Below, one piece after another: positions 21,440-30,840 of a stretch of DNA of 64,000 nt (positions are counted from its first letter, which is position 1; each line of letters opens with the position of its first letter). The notes beneath the pieces are model-generated. The model did no database searches. It was not told the origin of the DNA and saw only the letters and a program-made list of their open reading frames with translations. Both the position numbers and the translations under genes were made by a program. The DNA lies in the NCBI GenBank assembly GCA_012845835.1, contig JABAKD010000019.1:729501-793500 (forward strand), given 5' to 3'. This stretch comes from Undaria pinnatifida. Lineage: Eukaryota > Sar > Phaeophyceae > Laminariales > Alariaceae.

Positions 21440-21710
21440 CGGATCCGCGGGTCAGACCCGCGGGATTGACCCGCAGGTCAGCCAAAAAAACCTCGCGGGT
21501 CATGATTGCTTGACCCGACTCGACCCGCGAGGTTTTGAAAACCTCTTGACCTGACCCGACCCGACCCGCGAGAGTTTGAAGCCTATTGACCCGACCCGAC
21601 CCGACCAGCGAGATTTTGAAAACAGTTGACCCGACCCGACCCGACCCGTGGCATTTTAAAATGTTGTGACCCCACGCCACCAAACCCGACCGGCGGGTCG
21701 GGTCATCAGC
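21440..21710. repeat. GACCC/GGGTC array, second cluster
   Basis: GGATCCGCGGGTCAGACCCG (about 21,450) is palindromic-like, followed by GACCCGACCC units separated by GCGAGNTTTTGAAAACC spacers and ending in GGCGGGTCGGGTCATC. It is the same family as 20,170-20,480. Confidence 0.72.
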
Positions 21711-22013
21711 CGTGAAAAGTCCTGCAATTACTAGAGTGACAATATCGACACCAATGGAGGGATTGGGTTTTCATGCATGCTGTGATCGTCTCAAAGGGTG
21801 GGGTCGTCTTAAGCGGCGTACACTGACAGAAACAAGGCCGGATGAAACTCGGATAGTGCCCGAGGGGCTTTTTTTGCGAAACTATTCACACCAAATGTTT
21901 GGCCATATTGAATATCGTAGTGGTCGTGATGGGATCACAATGGTCAGGGTTGCAACAATGATAGAAGCAATGACAGTAAAAACAATATTGATACCCAGAA
22001 CGGGAGGTCTCTG

Positions 22014-22156
22014 ACATGACATGAATGGCATGAACGACATGAACGGTACGATTTCACGATGGCATGATGACATGAACGACATGAACGACATGAACGACAT
22101 GAACGACATGAACGACATGAACGACATGAACGACATGAACGACATGAACGACACGG
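22014..22156 (+). repeat. GACATGAAC 9-bp tandem repeat
   Basis: GACATGAAC units, about 9 of them perfect at 22,072-22,150. They read as Met-Asn-Asp or Met-Ser-Phe runs, which explains the open frames. Confidence 0.9.
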
Positions 22157-22159
22157 TGG

Positions 22160-22380
22160 TAGAGCTGCACCACTATTTTTCGGAAGCTCCTTGCCTCAAG
22201 AGTAAACTGAAAGTGCTTTTGTGAAGTGCGGTCCCATGACCTGGGTAAGCCAAAGCGTCAGATTGCGAAGCAAGAACGGCGAAATTCAGACGATTTTGGG
22301 TTAGGGAGCCCCGTCATTCGAAAAACAAAATCAGTAGCCAAAAACGTGCTACCGCTTTTGCCCCACGCGCTGAATGCTGG
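22160..22380 (+). repeat. R2 copy with TTAGGG motif
   Basis: GAGCTGCACCACTATTTTTC, GAAGCTCCTTGCCTC, GTCCCATGACCTGGG, ATTCAGACGATTTTGGGTTA, GGGAGCCCCGTCATTCGAAA and GTGCTACC appear in R2 order. This copy shows clearly that GGGTTAGGG sits immediately 5' of the GAGCCCCGTC core. Confidence 0.55.
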
Positions 22381-23740
22381 ATGTCGTTCTCTGGCAGAGA
22401 GCGACTACTCTTGAGAATTAGTCTATGCCTTGAATATGTGGAGGCTCGTTTCACCTCAGCAAAATTAGGAAGTTTCACCTCAGAAACGGTGCTTAGATCG
22501 GGCGCTATGAGAATTGCCACATGGTGATCAACAGAGCCTGTGCTCAATCATTTCTGAAGCAACTGATTTCAAGATTTCTTCCTGTATGTGGATGGTGTGA
22601 TTTGAAAGAACGCTACACTTTGCCAGATGAGCTGTGGAATCCGTACGAGTTTATTCGCGGGTTCTCTCTTCTCGGCTAAAACAATCGACTGTACGATTCT
22701 CAGGCGCAACCTCAAGAAGATTGATGCTTCCACTTTTTCGAGTCCGGTTGTCCGGTTTGAGTGTTACTTCAAGTTTCGTTTTAGGGCCAGCCCAGTCAAA
22801 ATCCTTCTCCAAAACGATTGGTGAAGCCTCTTTTTTAGGCCGGTTTCCAGTCAAATTTTCGTGACGAGAGCTGGGTTTGAGAGCCGATTTGACGACCAAA
22901 AACACGTTCATGACGAGACGTACGGCCACTTCTTCGAAGTAGCTCGTTCCTCCGACCCCGAATCCCCCCTGTGCACACCCCTCTCCGTGCAGCTGACGCA
23001 CTGTCCTCGTCTTGCAGCTGGCACACCATCCCGCACTTATATCATCACATCGGCCGCACGCTCAGACCCTGACGTTCGTCACTGTGCACCTTCTGTCACC
23101 TACATGTACGTATCTGTGCTCGAGGCTATGCTCGAGGCTATGGGCGGCGACAGTGATAAAGACCGACAGCATGCCATCGCTTCCGATTCCAACTCAAAAC
23201 TCTACTCTCAGCTCGTCGAGTGCCATAGATTCTACTCTCGGCTCGCGGGTCAACCCTCAGCTCGACCTCTGTTCACTGGCAGGCTAATATTAATGGAGCA
23301 TGCAAGTTGAGTGCTGATGACGAGACGTCACGCACATCATGTCATCATGCAAATCGCACCCAACCCCTACACCGCTGCACACCAACCCTATGGTATAGCA
23401 TCACTTCCACGGCGTTGGTATCGATCGCATTGGCCCTACTCTCAGCTCGAGCTCTTATCGTAGTGGACGCGACGCGTATACTACGCGCGAGGTAAATCAA
23501 ATAAGCAGATATCGTTGGCGCCAGAATCTGCAAGGGCAAAAGCGACGCGGGCTCGAAGACGTGGGCTGCAGGCCTGCAGCAGCTCTCTGCTGTTGCTGCT
23601 GTGGACGGCGCACCCCACTCTCAGCTCGAGCTCCCCTTGGTAGTGCATGACACGTATCCTTCTTTTACGACATCTCGATGCGTTGTAGATCGTAGAGTAG
23701 ACGCTACGAGTATCAATGTGCGCGTATAGTTGCCAACAAC
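22381..23740. other. No supported gene; dispersed CTCTCAGCTCGAG motif
   Basis: Frames of up to 149 codons (22,861-23,310) open at non-ATG codons. ACTCTCAGCTCG-type motifs recur at about 23,207, 23,438 and 23,620, and CTCGAGGCTATG is duplicated at 23,119 and 23,131. An acceptor-like GTCCTCGTCTTGCAG ends at 23,020 without a clear partner. Confidence 0.35.
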
Positions 23741-23741
23741 G

Positions 23742-23830
23742 CAGCTTGCAAAGATAAGTATCGACCCCCGAAATTCGTCGAACTCACAGCTGACGTCCTT
23801 CAGAGTAATTTTATTACATACGTCAGGAGA
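23742..23830 (+). repeat. R1 terminal block
   Basis: CAGCTTGCAAAGATAAGTAT, CGACCCCCGAAATTCGTCGA and ACTCACAGCTGACGTCC. This is the sub-type also found at 1,095 and 43,498. Confidence 0.55.
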
Positions 23831-24249
23831 CAGCACTCCTTGACGGACGGCGAATGATGTGCCTGCATTTGCCTTGGCCGACAGCGCACTGAAAGGTGTC
23901 AGAGTGGAACAGTCGGCCCTACACCCTTGACAGTCGCGTTGTTTCATCCTTGCTTGATATATTCACGTTGTGTCCTCGAAAACATTTGACGGGTATCCAT
24001 CCTTGGTATATTTCTGTGCCGTTCCGCTTCAACCATTGTCGTTCCCCTGTTCGAATCGATCGGCCTCGTTTCTGGTGTTGTTGGCATGATGATGTTCTGG
24101 TGGTGTCAGTTTAATGTTGTGTTCTGTGTGCTCTGGTGCTGTGCAATTGAAGGGTCTGTGACAATGTCGTGTCTCCATTATATCGACCAAAAAACGACCC
24201 TTCCTTCGTAGGAAATTTGCGCGGTCTCTATCGCTTCGTTGACGGTCTT

Positions 24250-24780
24250 CTTCTTCAATGTGTCAACTGCGAGTTACGGACAGTTAAAAAATCGATATTC
24301 AACGTTTGTTTCACACTAGAAGTGATACGCCGGCCAAGCGCGTTTTCCATGCATGTATGTCTCGTTCCTCGTGAAGGATAAGCCAGAGGCCAGTGACTCC
24401 CTCGGATGCTATCAAGGTCAACATATAAAGGTTTTACAACGGCCGTCTCGGTTAGTGCATGCACGCCCCCAACCGCTGATCACAAATAAGTCATTTACAT
24501 CAGCTAGCTGTGAGTTCGGCCAGTTAAGCAATCAGCATTCAGCTTTGATTTCTGCAAGCTGCGTGACACATCGGCGGCGCGTGTTCCTTATTCCTCGGTC
24601 CCCTTGTGAAATGCATAGGTATTCGTCGTTCCTCGCAAAGGGCATAGACTATTTACTGTAGATATTTTTGTCGTTCCTCGTGAAGGACATACAATACTGA
24701 AGGTATTTATCGTTCCTCGTGAAGTAATAGTGTGCTGCAGGTCAGTCATTGAACCCCCTGGCTGTTGTCGTGGTCAACCG
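24250..24780 (-). repeat. Diverged R1 blocks
   Basis: Two diverged minus-sense R1 series: CTGCGAGTTACGGACAGTTA with TCGTTCCTCGTGAAGGATAA and GTGACTCCCTCGGATGCTAT at 24,268-24,420, and AGCTGTGAGTTCGGCCAGTT with TTCTGCAAGCTGCGTGACAC at 24,508-24,580. Several TCGTTCCTCGTGAAG repeats follow (24,630-24,725). Confidence 0.4.
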
Positions 24781-25159
24781 GACGGTTTTACGAAGGTCGA
24801 TATCGGTTTAGGCACGCCCCAAACCCTAACCGTTGAGCACGCCTGCCTGCCGCCTCGTCAGGTATCTTGATTGTTGCGAATGTGGTGGTGTGTTTGCCCT
24901 TTCTTTGGAAAGACACCGCGCTCGGGCGCCGCATGGCCTCCGCTCCTATTCTTCACCAAGCATGCGAAGGGGGCACTCTTCCTCCCTGTTGATGGTGCTG
25001 TCACGCTGTGTGGGCTCACTGATCGCTCGCAAGCGTTGCCGATGCAATAATTCGCGTCTCAAAATGGCGAGCTTTGCTATTCTTCCCGGAGAAAACACGC
25101 AGAACGCTCTGCGGAACTCCTTTGATATCGAAGCCACACCCTGGACCCCAGGGGGGACC

Positions 25160-25620
25160 TTAGGTTTCAGGTCAATAGACAATCGTTGGGATCGTATTCT
25201 AATGGGAGGCCTATTGTTGCTGCGATAGGTATCGGTAGGCACCTACTTTTAAAAGCTTGTTGTGGCCGGCAATATTTATCGATTAACACCTTCATTGTTT
25301 GTTCGGCCAATCGATATCGTATTGACATGTTATATAAAAAACCTAATGTTTAGACTAAGCAGATAACTATCGATAGCAATCTGCAGAGCATGCCTGTTCG
25401 GGCGATATACCATTGAGCCTGCGAGACGAAACCTATTGTTTCTAACGATATGTATCGATGTACCTTTCACCAAACTTATTGTTTGGGACGATAGGTATCG
25501 ACGGACATTTCACCAAGTCTGTTGTTTCGGAAAACAGGTATCAATAGACCTCTCACTACTCTATTGTTACGGACGATAGGTATCAACAGATCCTTTACCA
25601 GGTACCATTCTAACGTTGTA
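25160..25620 (+). repeat. Degenerate GATAGGTATCGAT array
   Basis: About seven units of roughly 60-70 bp share CTATTGTTNCGNACGATAGG and TATCGATNGACCTTTCACCA-like blocks. The same unit reappears at 29,980-30,840. Confidence 0.5.
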
Positions 25621-25625
25621 TTCTA

Positions 25626-27300
25626 AAACTAAAAATACACTCCAGCTGTGAGATCGAATATTTTGTCGAAACTCATCTTTGCAAGCTGTGTGTGACACTC
25701 CGATCGCGCGTATTACGTGTTGTGTGTCCTCATGAAGGATATAGGTGAGCGACTCCCCTTGCAACTACAGTGTAGCTATCAGAGTCAACAGGGTGATGTT
25801 AGGCAGTCTGGGCGCGGAAACTTTAAAACCCGTTTCTGAGGGGGACAAAATCTGACAGCTGTGGAAGGAAATGCATCAGTTTATCAAGCGTATCCTTGAA
25901 GTTGAATAACCTGTGAGGGGAGGGCGGAGTTTTTAAGGACGTAGGGGCTTGGGTTTGATCAAAAAGGGAACGGGGGTGGGGGGGGGGAGGAGGGGGGGAC
26001 GAGTGGAGCAGCTCAATTTGTGCGTGGAAACTATAAATCCTTCAAAGGGATAAATCTGAACGTTTTGGAAAGAATGCACCAGCTTATCATGGGGGGGCGG
26101 GGGCGGCGTGACGGTCGGGGCAGCTCAATCTGTGCGTGGAAACTATGCATCTTATAGGGAGAAAATGTGACGGTTTTGGAAACAATGCACCAGGTCATCA
26201 TGTATATCCTGTAAGTCGTACAACCAGTGAGTAGAGGGCGGAGTGTTCGAGGGGGTGGGGGTGGGGTGGGTTGGGGGGTGGAGGAAGGGGTGGGGGGGGG
26301 GGGGAGGGGGGGGGGCGAAAGGTATTTTGGTCGCATAGATGTAGGGGTTTGATATACGCGTGGTGCTTGGTCTAGGCGATGGTGCGGGTGGTGGAAAAAG
26401 AGGGGGCGTTGGGGGCGGGGGGTGTGGGAATTGCAACAGCGGCATGGATGGCTCTAGAAAAATAATGAGGTGATATCCATTGCGCGGAAGTGTTTATTTC
26501 TTTGGCGGATTTCGTTATTAGGTGGGGCGTTTGAGCAAGAGAGAGTGGGGGAAAAAAAAGAGGGGGGGGGGGGGGGGGGAGGGGTTTCAATAGGTTTAGG
26601 TCATATATTATATTACAATACACTCCAGCTGTGAGATCAAAGATTTTGTCGAAACTCATCTTTGCAAGATTGTGTGTGGTACTCCGATCTCGCGTATTAA
26701 TCATATATATAGGGGCTTGCTATACGCGTGGTGCTAGGTCTAGGCGATCGTGCGGGTGGTGGGAAAGGAGGGGGCGTTGGAGGGGGGGCGGGGGGGCGGG
26801 ATGAATGAAAGCTTCGTCGTGGATGGCTAGAAAGATAATTACGTAATATTAATTGAGTAGAAGTGTTTATTACTTTGGCCGATTTCGATTGTAAGTGGGG
26901 CGTTTGAACAAACTGGGCGGGAAAGAAAAAGAAAAATAGGGGGGGGGGAGAAGGGCGGAGATGAGTTGGAGCTACGGCATGGATGCCTAGAAATATAATG
27001 AGATGATATCAGCTGGCTGGTAGTGTTTACTACTGTCTGTGGTAGATTTTGATTTTAGGTGGGGCGTTTGAACAAGAGGGATCGGGGGGGACGGGGGCGG
27101 GCGGGCGGGACACTTCAATATGTGCGCGGAAGCTATAAATCCTTAAAGGGGACAAATCTGACGGTAACCTTGAAGCAGGAAGACATCCCTTTATATCACC
27201 CGCCAGGTAATGTTTACTATTCTAAAAGGTTTGATGTTAGATGTGGTATGCAACCCAGTCTTTAGGTGTAGTAAACAACGTGTTAAAGCTTCATAATGTG
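25626..27300 (-). repeat. R1 long composite copy
   Basis: This is the longest R1 copy. A terminal block at 25,637-25,705 is followed by TCCTCATGAAGGATATAGGT, AACTACAGTGTAGCTATCAG, ACCCGTTTCTGAGGGGGACA and G-rich monomers. A second terminal block (26,622-26,695) precedes further monomers down to CCCAGTCTTTAGGTGTAGTA (27,255). The last part matches 5,690-5,900 nearly unit by unit, including TGCAACCCAGTCTTTAGGTG. Confidence 0.62.
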
Positions 27301-27426
27301 TTATTGTATATGGATCGAAAGATAGAATATGTCAATCGATAGGTACCATCATGTAGTTACCATTGTTTTTTTATATCGCTAATTATATCAAAGAGATACA
27401 TATTGCCAAATACAACTGTATAACAG

Positions 27427-27592
27427 GCGAGGTGATGTGGTCATGCAATGTCACCGCCATTGAGCACGAGAGGGAGAAATGCGAATCAATCGTCAGTGTT
27501 TTGAAAGGAACGCTTGGTGTACCCGCGCTCAATTATGTTACTTCGTTAGTCATACTTTGCTTGGCATCGGTTGGGAGCAATCATGCAGACGG
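27427..27592 (+). CDS. Candidate isolated coding exon
   Basis: A segment bounded by an acceptor-like AACTGTATAACAG and a strong donor GACG/GTAAGTAC stays open. It encodes about 55 residues, including VTAIEHEREKCESIVSVLKG and a hydrophobic LNYVTSLVILCLASVG that could be a membrane or signal segment. No partner exon with matching phase is evident within 2 kb, and I recognise no family. It could be one exon of a longer gene, an exon relic or chance. Confidence 0.28.
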
Positions 27593-27699
27593 TAAGTACG
27601 AAATACCCTCCGTAATAGTTGGTATTAATAGTGTGGTTTACCGCAATTTTAACATATCTGCCTGTACTTCCTTTTCACATTATCATTGTCTCAAATAAA

Positions 27700-28900
27700 T
27701 GTACGATTTTACGCCCATGTTGCATGATAGGTATAGGTACGTAGACCTTTCGCCATTTCGTTGTTTCAGTGTTGGAGAGCAAAGGTGCTCGAATACCCAG
27801 CCCGTCTCGGTACGAGCTGGTCCGGTTTAGAGTCGCAAACACAACAACAGCGGAATTAGTTTTTCGCAGCCCAGGCTTGCGGTTTTCGACATGAAAATTA
27901 GTATAGAGATGGGAAAAGGGTAGGCGCAAAATATTACGCGTTGACCAAAAACAAAATCGAAGAAAAAGAGTTATATTATGGACATGAAAAAAAAATAATG
28001 GTTGATAACAAGTCCGTGAAAAAAAAACTTTTTTTGTTTTTTTGGTCAGCACGGGAAGTTCTAGCAAAGCGCGTCCCGAATCGCGTGTCAATTTTTCAGG
28101 GGAAAAAGACGACAAAAATTGAGCTGCGAAAAACGATTTCCGATATTTTAGAAACGACGGGGGGGGGCTGAGGGAAAAGACAGGATACGTTGACGAAAGT
28201 TAGTTGGAGGGCATGCTCTCGCTACTGGTGCAATGGACATGTTGTGGCTGGGCGTTGTTACTATGCGTGATTCGGAGTAATCTCGCTGCATTTCTTCGAA
28301 AAACAGTCTCAAAAACCTTTTTTTTCACGCAGCAATTGACTTGATTTATGTGAAGGATTCAGTAGATGGGCCGGAAAACACCTTCTCGGGCTGGTAATAA
28401 CTGTGAAGCTGCGCGTTGATTGGCTGATCATCAGGATGTGCGTACTATGGCCCAATTCATCACCGTTCAAGAGATAAGGCTTGTGAAGTGAATGTCAGCT
28501 TTACAACCGGATCAGCTCGTACAATAAACTAGTAGTAACTCCAGTTCGCCATTCATCATCCACCCCGCACGCCCCTCCAGCCCAGCGGAGAATACCCCAA
28601 TACGGCGCTATGTGTCCTTGTTGTGCCGTGAGAAGCTTTAGTAGGTGGACGGTCTCAAAAACGTGATGATTACTATTGTGTGTGTGCCCGATGCGAACAG
28701 CTCAAGCCTGCAGTCGTATTTTAGAGCGACCTGTTTCGTGTGCCGTTCAGTTCCTTCTTATACCCTGGGTAATACCCCATCGAATAGGCTATTGGACCAA
28801 CAACATGTCGGCAATTATGATAATCGGTACCTATCGCCGGGCACAATGGCTCGGCTTCGGTGTATATCGATAGGTATTGTAACAACAATAATAGCGTTAG
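27700..28900. other. No supported gene
   Basis: A 146-codon minus-strand frame (27,675-28,115) is A/T-run rich and lacks a motif. Poly-A and poly-T runs at 27,985-28,045 and 28,318 are simple sequence. Confidence 0.4.
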
Positions 28901-28904
28901 TCTA

Positions 28905-29068
28905 TATGGCAGTGCTTATATGGCAGTGCTTATATGGCAGTGCATATATGACAGTGCTTATATGGCAGTGGTTATATGGCCGTGGTTATATGGCCGTGGT
29001 TATATGGCCGTGGTTATATGGCAGTGGTTATATGGCAGTGGTTATATGGCAGTGGTTATATGGCAGTG
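28905..29068 (+). repeat. 14-bp TATATGGCAGTGGT minisatellite
   Basis: About 12 units of 14 bp. Variants are ordered: GCTT units first, then GGTT units with GGCCGTGG and finally GGCAGTGG. Since 14 is not a multiple of three, all three frames read the same Trp/Tyr/Met-rich peptide. Confidence 0.9.
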
Positions 29069-29239
29069 ACACACCGCATCGATAGATATTTTGGGCGACC
29101 ACTTGATTTGAAAATGACTTTCGACAGGCTACCGGTTGTTGAGTCATACCTTTTCATCGTCATCAATCAATACCTGTTGGTTGAAGCGATAGGTGTGCGA
29201 TGAGATCGATCGGTACCTATTGCTCAATGTAACGAATCG

Positions 29240-29539
29240 TTCTACGCTAGCCCCCCCAACTTTCCTTTACCGAAATCGCCGGTTTTGTTTTCAATTCAGC
29301 TCCCGGCCGTATGGTCGTATCTCCTCAATGAAGTACGGTGTCCCTCGCTAGCCCACCCTCCCCGACGTCATCGATCGATAGGCCTTTGCACACAAGAAAA
29401 TGTGTGGATACTTTGATTTCGGTTGTGTCGTTCCTTGTGTCGAGCAGCCACGTTCGTTAGTTGAGCAGCCATGAACCATGACCATTAAACGTTCGTCAAA
29501 GAAAATCGCTGGTTTGGGGGGGGGCTATCGTAGTAAGAA
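29240..29539. mobile_element. MITE-like element with terminal inverted repeats, copy 2
   Basis: Starts TTCTACGCTAGCCCCCCCAA and ends GGGGGGGGGCTATCGTAGTA followed by AGAA. It is about 300 bp and non-coding. Relative to the 19,390 copy it carries a partly duplicated GAGCAGCCATGAA/GAGCAGCCACG segment. Confidence 0.65.
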
Positions 29540-29861
29540 TCACTCCAATTGGGTTTCAAGGGTATCCATCGATATCTACTGAAAATTCAATAGATTTGCA
29601 CCTTATAGGGCTCGGTCGAAGAAGGCCGGCAAGTCCAAGGTGTTGAGTAAACCGAAGAGGCGACGTTAACACCAAGTCTGTCTTTTACAGATGGACAATA
29701 ATAACTGGTTGGTACACAAACGAAAGAGTATGGAGCTTGAGATTTTTTTACCCGGATCTCCAGCAGGATCTAAAATCACAATATAAATAGACTTGCAAGG
29801 GTTTCGATTCACTTATCAAGTTTGACATGAGGAAAATCTGAAAAAGTTTATTATGGTGGAT

Positions 29862-29975
29862 GTGGGATTTGAACCCACGACCCAAAAACCCATGGTCTGT
29901 CGACGACGCCATTTGTTAAGGAATTAGTGGGGTATTAGTCCGTTTGACCACTTGCAAAAGGTTAATCAATAGCTT
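29862..29975 (-). repeat. tRNA-derived SINE-like element, copy 2
   Basis: Read on the minus strand, this has GCTATTGATTAACCTTTTGC, AAGTGGTCAAACGGACTAAT, CCACTAATTCCTTAAC, GACCATGGGTTTTTGGGTCG and the TPsiC-like GTGGGTTCAAATCCCAC. It aligns block by block with 6,916-7,040. The expected 5' acceptor strand GGTGGAT is missing, so it is not a functional tRNA. Confidence 0.5.
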
Positions 29976-29979
29976 ACTC

Positions 29980-30840
29980 AAACTAAGCCTTATAACAATA
30001 TCTACTGCATGTAAATTTATACCCTATTGCAAAGAACAACAAACCTATTCCGTACACCCTAGGCTGTTGTTTGTGTGAATACCTTAGACGATAGCAATAT
30101 GTACTTTTTGACCTACTTCTTGCCTTTTGTTCAAAAACAGCAGATTTATGATATTACCTGCTCTGGCAATAACAATAGAAGTTATAATCGATAGATTGGT
30201 GAGGATTTCAATCGATAGCTGCTGCTGCTGTTGTTGAACAACAACACCACTCACCATTTGTTTTTGCGAGGGTATCAATCGTACCAATTCCTATGAACCC
30301 ATGGGGCAAACACATAGGTACCCATAGAGGTACCCATCATAGTGTAGACAATTTCACCCTGATATTACAGGTTATAATAATAACTATCGATATTCACTAC
30401 ACCAACTTGTGGACAGACCAACAGGCGAATTCAACAGACTATGTACAGGACTTTACACCTACTGGTCAAAGCAATAGATATCGATTGACAATTTCACATA
30501 CCCATTGGTCAAACCCTAGGCACTGATTGGCAATTTCACGCGCCTAGTGGTCACAGTAATAATAGGTATCGATCGACAATGTGACATACCTATTGACAAG
30601 TAAGAACAATGCCATATTGTGCCGATTTATCAGAACCTATGGGTCGAAGAATAATGTACTGACAGACGGATTCACACACCTATCTTAAGAAAGAAAGCCT
30701 ATTGCACCAATTTCTCTGGACGTTTTGGTCCAAGCAATAGGTATCGATCTGCCAATTCGCATAACTATCGAAGGTGTCAACAGGTATCGATATGCAACAC
30801 CCCATCCTATTGATATATCAATACGCATCGTCTATTCGAT
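29980..30840 (+). repeat. Degenerate GATAGGTATCGAT array, second block
   Basis: At least eight partial units with CAATAGGTATCGAT or variants, GACAATTTCACATACC and CCTATTGGTCAAA-like spacers. It is the same family as 25,160-25,620; the phase drifts, so it is old. Confidence 0.45.

Noticed and set aside
21882-22154. Met-Ser-Phe repeat protein on the minus strand
   Set aside because: Artefact of the GACATGAAC 9-bp repeat.
28645-29203. Trp/Tyr-rich repeat proteins
   Set aside because: The 14-bp minisatellite gives similar peptides in all frames.
29862-29960. Functional tRNA gene on the minus strand
   Set aside because: The TPsiC arm is good, but there is no complementary 5' acceptor strand, no 7-nt anticodon loop in place, and a homologous non-tRNA copy exists at 6,910.
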